Assembly (NCBI RefSeq): GCF_048564905.1 | Contig: NC_132996.1 | Coordinates: forward strand, 55,712,501-55,776,500 | DNA length: 64,000 nucleotides | Source of the DNA: Vicugna pacos | Lineage: Eukaryota; Chordata; Mammalia; Artiodactyla; Camelidae | Direction of reading: 5' to 3' | Shown here: positions 10,990 to 21,300 of the stretch, piece by piece | Position numbering within the stretch: the first letter of the stretch is position 1 | Layout: each line of letters starts with the position of its first letter | Program-made: the position numbers and the translations under genes | Notes under the pieces: generated by a model | Told to the model about the DNA's origin: nothing | What the model saw: only the letters and a program-made list of their open reading frames with translations | Database searches by the model: none

Positions 10990-11620
10990 ATGACACTTAC
11001 CACTTTAAAATATCACAGCATCAAACAACAGAAAACTTCGATCAGACAATGTTGGACGGATTTATTTTTCCTGTTCTTAAAAGAAGGCTACCTTTCTGAA
11101 TGTGGTATAGTATCACAGACAGCACGAATGTTCAACAAAGCGATGGCAATAATCGTGTTCCTCTGTACCACCCAGGAACATAATTAACACTTGTGGGAGG
11201 TCATATTTAGAAAGTGATAACACCAGTGTGATGAACTCGTCCATAGGATACCAACATAACTATTGGAAAGAAAACTTTTTTTTTTTAAAAACAGATTACC
11301 TGTTGTTGAATGACCTGGTTTATATTTATACTGGGGTTGACTTTGGTTTTAAATCAGACTGCAATATTATAATACTATACTTGACATTGATGTTGACTCA
11401 TTGGACCACAAACATGTGAATAAGCTGGAATGCTAAATCTAGAGTATACATGGTGAGGTGAAATATGTCTCACCAAATGAGCTGAGATGTTTGGAAATGT
11501 TCATACACACTGTAACAACATCAAATTATGTAGGAAGGAAGGAAGCCAAGGTGTCCAACCTTTCTCGATTTTGTCAGAAAGACTGTTTGCCAAAACTTGT
11601 GCATTTGATTAAGCTAGTTC
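10990..11620. other. Unique sequence, nothing recognised
   Basis: Two 63-65 codon frames with no motif. No repeat body was identified. Confidence 0.4.
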
Positions 11621-12285
11621 TCTGATGAAAACCCCCTAGTCCCTTTGCTTTTCACTTAGAGTAAAAACTGAAACCCTTAGAACGTCTTCTCAAGCTCAGT
11701 ACGATCTGTCGGCCACTATTTCTCAGTCTCAGCTAATGTTTCTCGATGTGACGTTCCTCACTGTGCCCTCCAGCCCCGCTCCCACCATCTGGGAATTGAT
11801 TAGAAACGCAGTTCTCTAGGCTCTTCCCCAGACCTGATGAATCGGAAAGCCTGGGCACGGGGCTTAGGAGTCTATATTTTTACCAGCCCTCCAGGTGATT
11901 CTGACACATACTCAAGTCTGAGGACCTCTGCGCTCACCCATCTGCTATCACTGCCCTCCTCACTCACTCAACTCCAGCCTGTTCCTGCTTGACATCATAG
12001 CCTCCCTTTGACATTATGGCGTTCCAAGCCTTCCAGCCCCAGAACCTTGGCCTTGCTCGTCTTCCTCCCTGGACTGCTCTGTCTTCAAATCTCTGCACGG
12101 CTTTCCTACTCTCGTCCTACAGGAACACACGATGCCGTGTCTGCAGGGCTTCCCTGACCCCCTCATTTAGTTCTGCTCACCCTCTCCACTCTCCTCTGGC
12201 ACTTCTTACCCTCCTCCCCTACTTTAACTTGCCCAGTAGCAGTTACCATCATCCAGCATACTACATATTCTACCTTTTTCTCATA
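11620..12285 (+). mobile_element. L2 LINE, interrupted by a MER5-type element
   Basis: L2 text CTTAGAGTAAAAACTGAAACCCTTAGAACGTC...CTCAGTACGATCTG stops near 11750. It resumes at about 11935 with CTCCTCACTCACTCAACTCCAGCCTGTTCC, CAGAACCTTGGCC, CCTGGACTGCTCTG and GGGCTTCCCTGACCCCCTC. The 93-codon frame at 12016-12297 lies in this L2 and is not a gene. Confidence 0.8.
11755..11935. mobile_element. MER5/MER58-type hAT-Charlie element inside L2
   Basis: CCATCTGGGAATTGATTAGAAACGCAG..CTCTAGGCTCTTCCCCAGACCTGATGAATC...GGAGTCTATATTTTTACCAGCCCTCCAGGTGATTCTGACACATACTCAAGTCTGAGGACC follows the near-palindromic MER5/MER58 consensus. Non-autonomous and too diverged to move. Confidence 0.8.
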
Positions 12286-12339
12286 TTTAATTATTAAATT
12301 TAATATTATTTAATATTAATTTTTAATTAATAATTAAAT
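12285..12339. repeat. AT-only inverted repeat
   Basis: A perfect 13-bp inverted repeat, ATTTAATTATTAA (12285-12297) and TTAATAATTAAAT (12327-12339), encloses a 29-bp AT-rich spacer. It sits exactly at the 3' end of the preceding L2. Confidence 0.85.
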
Positions 12340-12584
12340 GAATGCTCTCAAATTACAAGCAGCAAATATTGGCCATGAGAGGATAAACGGAAGTGAGGAA
12401 ATTAATGAACTTTACTAACAAAGACTGACCATATCTTTTAATTCTCAAAACGGCTGCCTGTTTTGTGAAAGGCTGGTATGTTTCCTTTTAGGTTCTGTCT
12501 CTTTGATGGAAGTGAGACTGTAATAGATTACATCCAGGGTTGGTGACAGCCATGCTCTGTTCTCAGTGGCTGTGAACGCCACCT

Positions 12585-12740
12585 CATTCAATCCTTGTAG
12601 CAACCACTTGCAAGAGGTCTTATATTTATCTCCATCGTAAAGAAAATGAGAGAGGCTGGGTGTTATCGTCCAGAATGCTGCTGAGGCAGGATTTGAACTA
12701 AAGCAACCTGACACTAGAGATCCAAATTGTTACCCCTTTA
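12585..12740 (-). mobile_element. MIR SINE
   Basis: CTCATTCAATCCTTGTAGCAACCACTTGCAAGAGGTCTTATATTTATCTCCATCGTAAAGAAAATGAGAGAGGCTG...GAGGCAGGATTTGAACTAAAGCAACCTGACAC is MIR read backwards. Confidence 0.78.
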
Positions 12741-13180
12741 CAACTGTGTATCTCAAATTATTTGGGGGTTATAGGAGAGAGTTTTAGCTGTATGAGAGTC
12801 AGGTACAATTCCAAAACACAGCTAACTTAGGCATTTTCACAAAGATTGTATACACTGAAAAACTCACAATAACTTAAATCACCCACTCTTATAGGAAGGG
12901 AGTTCGGCCTCCAACTCCACCCAGTTCCCCAAAATGTATCTCAGCTTTGAATGTTTTTATTAGGCTGTGGCCAGACTCTCTTAGCTCGTAATGTCAAATC
13001 CCCAAAATCCTATGTTACACAGATCAGTTCTTTGGGAAAGAAAAGGAAAAAAAATATTTTATATGTAAAAGTTATAAGACCAACACAACCACCTTACCTT
13101 GAGAGTCTGGGCAGAGATTGGAAAGCTAGCAAATTGGGAGTTTTCTAGTCCCCGAGGGACCACAGTCTCTTACCGCTCAA
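12741..13180. other. Unique sequence, nothing recognised
   Basis: One 65-codon frame (12951-13148) without motifs. Confidence 0.4.
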
Positions 13181-13184
13181 CTGC

Positions 13185-13327
13185 TCAACAGCAGAGCAGG
13201 TGTCACCTGGGAACTTGTTAGAAATGCAGAATCTCAGGCCCTATCCCAGACTCACTGGGTCAGAAATTCCATTTCAACCAGACCCCCAGGTGGTTTGTAG
13301 CCTATTACAGCTTGAGAAGCAGGGTTC
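13185..13327. mobile_element. MER5/MER58-type hAT-Charlie element
   Basis: GGTGTCACCTGGGAACTTGTTAGAAATGCAGAATCTCAGGCCCTATCCCAGACTCACTGGGTCAG...CAGACCCCCAGGTGGTTTG is a clear family match. It directly abuts a second, different MER5-type copy. Confidence 0.85.
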
Positions 13328-13329
13328 TA

Positions 13330-13502
13330 ATCCATGGCTTCTCGGACTTGGCTGGACACTGGAATCATCTGTGACGTTTATAAAACCCGGGTCCAGTCCC
13401 CAGAGACTGTGATCTAATTAGCACGGCACGCAGACAGGACATAGTTTTATACTGTTCTCCATGTGACGCCAATGTGCAACCAAGTCTGAGAACCGCTGCT
13501 CT
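13330..13502. mobile_element. MER5-type hAT-Charlie element, adjacent copy
   Basis: GGCTTCTCGGACTTGGCTGGACACTGGAATCATCTG...CCAATGTGCAACCAAGTCTGAGAACCGCTGCTCT carries both ends of the MER5 family with its imperfect terminal inverted repeats. Confidence 0.8.
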
Positions 13503-13912
13503 AATCACTTTGGGTGTCTCCTTAAGCAGCGGCTCTCATTACATTGATCCAATTCTTCAGTCCCTCTGCACATACTGAGTCCCCTGCCCAAGAGGAGTAT
13601 AAGCTTTTGCCAACCTAACTGTAATAGAATTACTCTTTTCCAAGGGTCATATTGAGAAACACGATACCGCTAATGTGACACAAATTAACCAGCGCTTTCA
13701 TCAGTGAGTCATTTATCAGGACCCGCAGATGCTTCACACACTGCTGTCTTCTCAGTGTTGACTTTCAAACCAAAGTGAATTATCCCTCTCACATGCTTCA
13801 CCATTTTAATGGTGAGACCGTCTAGCACTGATTGGACATGGCAAGTTATCACTTCGATGTTTAGTGCTCTGTATTGATCTTTAGCCATATGCTTCTAGCA
13901 TTACTTATTTTT
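13503..13912. other. Repeat-free stretch, nothing recognised
   Basis: Contains TGAGTCAT and TAATGTGACAC-like motifs only. No frame or repeat was recognised. Confidence 0.35.
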
Positions 13913-13914
13913 GT

Positions 13915-14020
13915 GTCCTATTTATCTGCTAGAATCCTAAAGGGCATGGATTGTCTCATGTATCTGTATAACCTCAGAGCCCAGCATAGCCTCTGGTTAA
14001 TAAATGATGGATAAATTGCA
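13915..14020 (+). mobile_element. L2 LINE 3' end
   Basis: CTGCTAGAATCCTAAAGGGCATGGATTGTCTCATGTATCTGTATAACCTCAGAGCCCAGCATAG...TAATAAATGATGG follows the last ~100 bp of L2. Confidence 0.72.
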
Positions 14021-14149
14021 AACCCCCTCTTTTCTTCAGTTGTAAAAAAAAAAAAATCTCACACCTATGTTAGCATCATACTCTACATGTGTGCTCGGTC
14101 TGAATATACAAAAGTGTACAAAAAGGGCTGGGGAAGATTGCAAAGGTCT

Positions 14150-14325
14150 AATTCATTAAATGTTTCTTGAATACATAAATACTTGCAAAGCACCTTGCTG
14201 GTCTCTCTACACAGAATATCAAGTGTCCTTTCATTAGCTTACAATTGAGCAGAGGAAGTGGACACACACTTGATAACAAATATTGTCATCTAAGATACAT
14301 GATGATGAAGACTAAATAAAAGTGA
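14150..14325 (-). mobile_element. L2 LINE fragment
   Basis: ATTCATTAAATGTTTCTTGAATACATAAATACTTGCAAAGCACC...TTAGCTTACAATTGAGC...GATAACAAATATTGTCATC reads as L2 3' sequence on the minus strand, tail to tail with the preceding L2. Confidence 0.65.
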
Positions 14326-14329
14326 GCAA

Positions 14330-15945
14330 ATCAAATACTAATGAATCTCCTGGCAAAGTATATTAATTCAGGCTAGTAGCTGGCAATAATGTCCACACTG
14401 CATCCCTGAAAACTAAGAGATCGCAAGCAAATGCATAATCGACTGAAAAATAATATAATATGCAGTGACAGCATTATGGTTTAATTTTGTTTTTAAGAAG
14501 TTTAATTTTAGGTCTAGATCCAGAAGAGATATCCCAGCTCCGTGTGCTGTGAGAATGCACTTTCAAACTCTCCCAGTTGGAAAAAGTTTTACTTCCTGAC
14601 TCTCCCTACTCATTGAGGCTCATTGAGACTTTGCAGCAGATATAATGGAAATGCCTTTCAGCACCAACTCTACTATTCACTGCTTTGAGCACCACAATAA
14701 ATAGAAAGAACACGAACTGAAAGTCTTTCTTTTTCCCTCTTAGCTTTTTCTAAGTGCTGAACTGAATAGGTGTCAACTTTCTGTCGTAGCCCTGGCAGTT
14801 CTTACTTTCAAAAGAACAATCAGAAGGAAACCCTTTCAGAAAATTGATCCGCCAAAGTTTGAAATGCTTAAAAATAAACTGTCAGGTCCGTCTGTTTCCC
14901 CCTACACAACCTGTCAGCCTCACCTCTGGCTTCTTATTTTCCAAACCCGAACAGCCGGGCATTCTCTTTCAAAAGGCTTCTCTGAAGTTCCTTCTTTGTC
15001 AGGAGTATTGTAAACCCTGACCAAATATTTTATAAATTGGAGGGAGACCTGAATGGGCATGAAAGCCAGCCAGTGCTCCCTGCTGCCCTGATACCTGCAC
15101 CTGTAGAGCTCTGAAATTTGGGTTAGGAAAGAGTGCTCCTTCTAGATTCAGTTTGACAATTTCAATTCTCAGTATTTAGGAATATATATATATATGTTTT
15201 TTTTTTCTCTTGTTCATCTAGCAGCCTAGATTTGAGCTTCTTTATTCGGGTTTCTAGCAGAAATAGGCTCACATAGTTCAGAGTTCTTGGTTGTTGTTGT
15301 CTTCCCTAGAACAAGAAACTCACAGAATTTCTCTTCCACAATAAAGCTCTATAAATAGAAGTGTGTAGTCATCTATAAATGGAGGTGTGTCCTCAAGTAA
15401 CTGTACTAGAAGCCATGTGTCAAATCTGACACGTGCATAGTGATCACCCTCCCAAGGTTCGGATTAACCTGCCCAGAGGGTATACTGTGACTTTGCAATA
15501 TCGTTCCTGATACTAGTGTCCTCATCAAAGCACCTCTGGGTAAGAGATGGAAATCAACAACGTTATGACATGTTTCCACTAAGAGACACATTTCTGAAGG
15601 CATCCATCTCCCCTCTAGTAGAAATAAGACACAAAAAGAATTCTAAGTGGCAATAGTTACTTGTTTTACAGAATGTCAGTAATTTATAGCTGCAGGTCAG
15701 CTGGTGGGTTGATATTTTGCCTGTTAGTTTGAAATATGTGGGCCCTTTCATAAAAGGTTGTGGAAAGCCATCTCTCCTGTAACTTCAGGTTGGGAAGGAA
15801 GAGCAAGTCCAATATGAGAAATTCAGATGGCATGTATCATCTTTAACTGAACAGTGATGTTACCTCTGGTCTGAGTTAGAGCTGCCCCAATGAGAGTCCC
15901 AATATTCTGTTGGGATAGAAGGTTGACCAGCCGCACACTCAGTCT
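14330..15945. other. Repeat-poor unique sequence, no gene recognised
   Basis: 1.6 kb without a clear repeat except a short (TA)n at about 15181-15195. Two overlapping minus-strand frames (15406-15751) show no domain or splice-consistent flanks. Confidence 0.4.
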
Positions 15946-15949
15946 GTAT

Positions 15950-16130
15950 GACAGCACACTCTTTGTCCTCCTCAGTTAACTCTCCATTATTTCTGCACTC
16001 TCTTCACTAAATTGCTTCTTTCTTAAACGACAGACCATGACTCACTCAATCACCTCTATATCTATGACACTGCTGAACCTAGACGTTTTGCCTGTGATAG
16101 CTGCTTAGTAAATGCCAGTTAAATATATAA
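15950..16130 (+). mobile_element. L2-like 3' fragment
   Basis: TCAATCACCTCTATATCTATGACACTGCTGAACCTAGACG...GATAGCTGCTTAGTAAATGCC resembles an L2 3' terminus, more diverged than the other copies. Confidence 0.45.
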
Positions 16131-16354
16131 AAGCCAAGAATGCTACGGGCAGGAACATCACTGCAATTTTCTCTGGCATCACTTCCCTCCTTCATAAACA
16201 AGCTTTAAAGACCTGAGTCTTTGACCCAGTTTGTTGCATTTATTGATATTCGATACTCCTTTTTTTTTTCTGGTATGACCAATGAATCACCAACTAACAT
16301 TGATTCCAGCTTTCTTCCTTCCTTCCCACATTTCTTTATATGACTGTTCTAACA

Positions 16355-16475
16355 CTGTGGTGTTAGAGTCAGAGACTTAAATTCTAATTTTGTTCTCTTT
16401 AAAAAGTGGCATTGCTGTGAACAAGTAACTTACTCTCCATACTTCCTTCCCCTACAAACATAAAGAGGTGTGATC
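16355..16475 (+). mobile_element. MIR SINE fragment
   Basis: GTGGTGTTAGAGTCAGAGACTTAAATTCTAATTTTG...CATTGCTGTGAACAAGTAACTTACTCTCC follows the MIR 5' half and core. Confidence 0.6.
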
Positions 16476-17470
16476 ATTTAAAAAAGGGAGATCACTGTGA
16501 TTCTGCATGTGAGATTATAATTGGCTTCTAAAGCACTTCTTTGTTAAAAAATTTGTTTCTACTGAATATTCACTGACATTTTAAAAAATTCAAAATCTTC
16601 TTATATTCAAAACCTGATAGTGTGGGGAATAAAAGGAAGAAAATTACTAGCTGGAGGGGAAAATACGGGTTAAGGGGACACAGATTTTGCAGTTCAGGCA
16701 CAACAGAAATATATTTTTGCCTTCTCTTTCAGGAATGATAGCATCAGATAGGAATGAGAGCCCCATTGCTGTGTTAAAATCATCAGAGACACATATTGAG
16801 TATAAACAAGGATACATAGAAAAAAAATAGTTCCCCTTGCAAGGGAAAGAGTCTTTTTTTTGTAAATGGGATTTCAGAATCTCTAAGTAGAGAGCCTTGG
16901 TCAACATAATTATGTCCAAATATCTCAAGGTTCATGTAGGTACTTGCTGGCTGAAGGCTGTGTGTTGAGAACTCTGGCAGTTATTAAAGAAATAGGGCCA
17001 CTCATCTTGCTACATTCATCTGTAGATGCACTTTGGGAAATGGCACATTACCAACCAAAACCACGATTGTTAATAGGCCTGGCACAGTTCCACATTGATA
17101 GCTCTGCTGACATGGTCAACAGGTTAGAGACGTGATGGCAGATGTCTGTGAAAGCAGCACATGTGAATTCCATCCATGCATATCTGCCTCCTCCCCTTCC
17201 TCCTTCTCTCCTTCCGTTGCTTTTTCTTCATTTCTCTCTCAGTGCACTTATTGAGCATCTATGCAGTAATCTAGTTCACAATGACAAACAATATACTTGT
17301 GATGTGCTTGCAACCTGTTCTCACAGAGATCACTCAGCAGTCGAGGAGAGGATGGATGATGCTGAGTCTGAGGGTCATGCTGTTGATGATGTTAATACTA
17401 ACAATAATCTCCCTTAACTTCTACAAGACATTATGCTAGTCACTTGAGATTTTTACCAACTTCCCTCTGT
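16476..17470. other. Mostly unique sequence; weak L2-like text near 17245-17340
   Basis: Small frames at 16647-16928 (-), 16944-17135 (+) and 17142-17417 (+) have no recognised domains. A L2-like ATTGAGCATCTATGCAG at 17249 is too short to be firm. Confidence 0.4.
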
Positions 17471-17471
17471 A

Positions 17472-17550
17472 TTGCAGTGGGCAAGCTACTTAACTTCTGG
17501 AAGCCAGCTTCTTCAGCTGTAAAATAAGGCCATGACAGGACCATGGTAGG
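17472..17550 (+). mobile_element. MIR SINE core fragment
   Basis: GTGGGCAAGCTACTTAACTTCTGGAAGCC...CTTCAGCTGTAAAATAAGGCC is the MIR core region. Confidence 0.6.
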
Positions 17551-17554
17551 CGCT

Positions 17555-17695
17555 TCACAGTTGTCAACTCTTATCACTGTCACTGATCTCCCAGTTTACA
17601 GATGAGAAAACTGAGCCTGAGAGAATTTACGTAATGTGCTCACAGTCACTCAACCCGCAGAAACCAAGAGTTGCAATGCCTGGGTGAAAAATGAA
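17555..17695 (-). mobile_element. MIR SINE
   Basis: CCCAGTTTACAGATGAGAAAACTGAGCCTGAGAGAATTTACGTAATGTGCTCACAGTCACTCAACC is an unmistakable reversed MIR core. It faces the preceding plus-strand MIR. Confidence 0.85.
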
Positions 17696-17809
17696 CCAGA
17701 GTGATGGGGCTAAAGGAATGACAAATGCATAGCACCAACCACCAGCATACCAGAAACACAACCAACACTGACTTCTCTCCAAGCAATTTCATTTCACCTT
17801 CACATATAC

Positions 17810-17965
17810 AACTAGAGAGAGTATTATTAACTCTGTCTTACAAGATGGGAAAAAAAAAATCAGCTTTTGGAAGTGTGAGACTTGACCACCATCACAGAGT
17901 GAGGCAGTAGCTGAGCGGTGTTGGTTGAACTTACAAGCCCGAGCTCTTTCGGGCGCACCACGCAG
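17810..17965 (-). mobile_element. MIR SINE
   Basis: GTATTATTAACTCTGTCTTACAAGATGGG...GTGTGAGACTTGACCACCATCACAGAGTGAGGCAGTAGCTGAGCGG...GAACTTACAAGCCCGAGCTCTTTC follows reversed MIR order. Confidence 0.65.
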
Positions 17966-18860
17966 CCTGCACCAGAAAACAGCAAAAGTTTGAATTCACA
18001 GCTCTCCTCGGCAGCACTGGAGTCCGTTACAGATAGATGGCCTTGAAACAATGGCTTCTGCACAGGCTCCCTTGTAGATTAGCTTCCAGCCTTAATCTAG
18101 TGTTCCTAAACTTGATTTTTTTGCTAAATGTTGCTTTATTACAGCAACACGATGTGTGGATTTAGTCCTTTCTGAAATGTCTTTTCCCCAGAGGCACATC
18201 AGCTAACAATAACAGCAGCTATATTCAGCTAAGAGCACCGGATAACTGATTTATTTTGTCACTGGCACCTTTATGAGCTTCATTTGCTGAGGACGAGCTG
18301 GGGATAAAAAAAAAAAATCCTGCCTTTCATTTCTTTCTAAAATCATGGCACTGAAAGGCTGAAGTACCGAAAGTGATCTTGAAGCCAAATTCCGAGTGGA
18401 GAAGCATAATTATATTAATGAGTACTATTGCTCAGTCAGGCCGCTTGGTGTTCAAGCCTTCCAGGCAGTGAGCTGAGCGCATCTCCAAGGGAATACAAGG
18501 ATGCCGAGAAGTGCCCCACTGTCATTTCACCACCACCTGATTCTGTCCCCCAGATTTCTTTCTCCTGCCTTTGATGCTACCTGAACGGACACTTCCAGTA
18601 TTAAACCCCTCCTGGTAGCTTAAAAAAAAAAAAAGGCTAAAACTTGTCTCTGGTTTTCCAGCTGAGAACTGCGGCTGAGTAACACAGGGAACATAACACA
18701 TGCTGTAGGACATCGAGGGCTCCCAGGAATACACACTGAACTGAACGTGATCGACATGTTGGGTGCTTTGACTAACTCAGCTGTTGAGCGGGAAGATAAT
18801 GTGGTTTGCAGCATGAGTTCACAGAGGGCAGGTACCACAACATCATCCTCTTTGCATCTC
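17966..18860. other. Repeat-poor block; candidate conserved non-coding DNA at 18090-18480
   Basis: No repeat body is recognisable. The middle part is balanced in composition and carries ATTACAGCAACA, AGCTAACAATAACAGC and TATATTAATGAG. There is no coding signature. The small frames at 18522-18983 overlap in several registers and are chance. Confidence 0.3.
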
Positions 18861-18861
18861 A

Positions 18862-18995
18862 TTCAGCACACATTGATTGAACATCTACTGTGGGCCAGGT
18901 ACTGCTCTCATGGCCAAAGGACAGAAATAAATAAAACAAACCAAGATCCCTACTCCCACAGGGCTTTCAGTCGAGTGGAATGAGTCAAGTAAATT
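18862..18995 (-). mobile_element. L2 LINE fragment
   Basis: CATTCAGCACACATTGATTGAACATCTACTGTGGGCCAGGTACTGCTCTCATGGCC...AAGATCCCTACTCCCACAGGGCTTTCAGTC is reversed L2 3' sequence. Confidence 0.8.
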
Positions 18996-19067
18996 AGTGA
19001 AAAAGATAGTATTGTGCTATTGACTTGATCAAAGGGAGAAGGGGCACATATGTGTCTGAGAATGCAC

Positions 19068-19092
19068 ATATATATATATATATATATATATT
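19068..19092. repeat. (TA)n microsatellite at an L1 tail
   Basis: Uninterrupted TA repeat directly next to the T-rich end of a minus-strand L1. Confidence 0.85.
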
Positions 19093-19330
19093 TTTTAAAA
19101 TATAATTTATTGAAGTACAGCCAGCTTACAATGTTTGTGTCATTTTCTGGTGTACAGCACAATACTTCAGTCATACAGGAACATGACATATATTCATTTT
19201 CATACTCTTTTTCACCATAAGTTACTACAAGATATTGAATATGGTTCCCTGTGCTATTCAGTTTACACTTGTTGTTTATCTATTTTATATATATTAGTAT
19301 CTGCAAATCTCGAATGTATATTTTTAAATG
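19093..19330 (-). mobile_element. Young L1 LINE 3' UTR, 5'-truncated
   Basis: TATAATTTATTGAAGTACAGCCAGCTTACAATGTTTGTGTCATTTTCTGGTGTACAGCAC is the reverse complement of the same 3' UTR as the L1 at 6360-7811. It continues to TTCCCTGTGCTATTCAGTTTACAC. The insertion is about 240 bp. Confidence 0.9.
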
Positions 19331-19404
19331 GAGTAGCCAGAGAGGGATTCATCAAACAGTAAAGGCCCAGAAGAAGGAAGGGGTCGTGTAGCTCTTTGGG
19401 GACT

Positions 19405-19823
19405 GTGTGTTGAATGGTGTCCCTTTAAAAGCAGCGATGTTGGTGTCCTCATACCCAGCACCTCGGAATGTTACCTTATTTGGAGACAGGATCTTGACAG
19501 AGATAATTAAGTTAAAATGAGGTCTTTAGTGTGGGCTCTAATCCAATATGACTCGTGTCCTTATAAAAAGAGGAGATGTGGAAACAGAGACAGACACGCG
19601 GAGAGAAGATAATGGGAAGAGATACGGGCAGAAGGCAGCTATCTCTAAGCCAAATACAGATCCCTGGGGCAGATCCTTCTCCCACAGCTCTTAGAAGGAA
19701 TCACTCCCGCTGGCACCTTGATTCCAGACTTCTGGTGCTCAGAACGATTACATCCTTTCCCCTCTTAAGCCAGCCAGTTTGTGGTACTTTGTTATGTCAT
19801 CCTGTGCAGACTGATACCCAGGC
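19405..19823 (+). mobile_element. Fossil MaLR-type (ERVL-MaLR, MLT1-like) solo LTR
   Basis: Follows the MaLR LTR pattern TTGAATGGTGTCC...CACCTCGGAATGTTACCTTATTTGGAGACAGG...AAGTTAAAATGAGGTC...CTCTAATCCAATATGACTCGTGTCCTTATAAAAAGAGG, ending in AAGCCAGCCAGTTTGTGGTACTTTGTTATG near 19800. No internal retroviral sequence is attached. It is old and broken. The 132-codon frame at 19576-19974 is chance. Confidence 0.8.
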
Positions 19824-20067
19824 AAAGAGAACAGTAAAGGGGGAGGCGCTGGCAAGGAGAATTCCTGACATGCTCAGAGGGGAGCAAGGGGGCCGTGACT
19901 GGCAGAGAGGAGAGAAGCCAGGGTCACTTACCTGGTCGTGGTGCTTCACGGTCAGCAAAGTACTTTCCTGTTAGTTTTTCATTTGCATGTCCCTGCAGCT
20001 GTATGTAATAAATGAGCTGAGCGTGAACAAGCTACATGGATGTGCGAGAGCGCGCACTTCCTAACCC

Positions 20068-20200
20068 CAAAAGGAGCGGATTCTCAGAGAGTTAAATTCC
20101 CTCTGCCAAGCCACAAAGCCGGCCACTGTCAACGAATCCCTTAAGCTGACAATATCTGACTACAAATCCAGTGTTCTTCTCTGCATCATGTGCGTTGATG
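20068..20200 (-). mobile_element. MIR SINE fragment
   Basis: CAGAGAGTTAAATTCCCTCTGCCAAGCCACAAAGCC...CTGACTACAAATCCAGTGTTCTTCTCTGCATCATG fits the 5' half of MIR read on the minus strand. Confidence 0.62.
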
Positions 20201-20204
20201 GAAC

Positions 20205-20690
20205 ATCTATTCCTTAAACCATGTTTGACCGAATCAGAGCAACTCTTCCCTTCCTCCATTATCTATGATTAGACAGAATATGGTGTTCACGATGCAATTC
20301 GGGGAGGGTATAGTTTGACCAAGACACTATGCCTGAAATGGTATTTTAAGATTACCCTGGCTATTCTCACATCAACTGCAATTTATCTTGATTGGATTTA
20401 AGACAACCAGGAATACAAACAGGATGGCCCACCTTTCCTCTTTCCCCTTTGGTGTATGCAGGTACAGACAACAAGTCCTGTAATAAATTAGTTGGGTTAT
20501 ATGTGGGAATGGGCAGCAATGTCAACTTACGTGGGAATCTAACCACAGGACCTAAAAAAAAAAAGTCTTACACAGGGCTTCTGGACAGATTGGTACTCTG
20601 TCCAGAAGTATGTATAAGAAAACCAAACCACATTCTGGAAGCAGAATTAATCAACAATTAATCAGCCATGTTTAGGAAACAGAATTGAGT
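20205..20690. other. Unique sequence, nothing recognised
   Basis: An 89-codon frame at 20392-20661 has no family signature. No repeat was identified. Confidence 0.4.
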
Positions 20691-21300
20691 ATTCCCAGTT
20701 TTGGGAGAACTGGTAAGCTTATCAATGTCTCCATTATTAATCACCATTTTGTAACTAGCTGTGTATAAAATTCTAATGACTTCATGGGGACAACATCAAT
20801 GGGTAAATTAAAGACCAGGGGTGAAGAGAACTACACACTGAGAGGGAAAGACAGTGAGACTATATGGGGGAGAAGCATTTATGTACTGCTGAATCTACTG
20901 CATCATATAATTGCAGGCTATAATTTCATTTGGTAATACATAGATGCTAAAGGTATTGTAGCAAATTATATCAGAGTATAAACTCTCATTATTGCTAAAA
21001 TGTGTGTTATATGAAAATGTTAACTAACAAAACCAAACAGACATGCTGTCTATTTGATAACAACAATGGAAAGGCCATGTTTTGAAGCTAATTATCATCT
21101 TCTCATGTCTACCCAAGACACCTAGAACTTTAATTGAATAATAATAATGACATGCCTATAAAACTAATAGGTTACAGATATCAAGGGACCTGATGTGGAA
21201 ATTATACAGCTAGAGGTCAACAAGCTTATTCACTCTAAATTAGTTAATATGCATTATTAAATGATATTAATTAGATAATTTAATAATGGTACTGGAGCAG
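20690..21300. other. Repeat-free AT-rich block with homeobox- and SOX-like motif clustering
   Basis: No repeat or frame. It holds a SOX-type ACAATGG (21063-21069), palindromic ATATGCAT (21247-21254), TTAATTAG (21267-21274) and several TAAT/ATTA cores within 21235-21292. This is compatible with a conserved enhancer but also with plain AT-richness. Conservation cannot be judged from one sequence. Confidence 0.25.

Noticed and set aside
19576-19974. 132-codon open frame
   Set aside because: It lies mostly within the fossil MaLR LTR and shows no protein similarity I can recognise.
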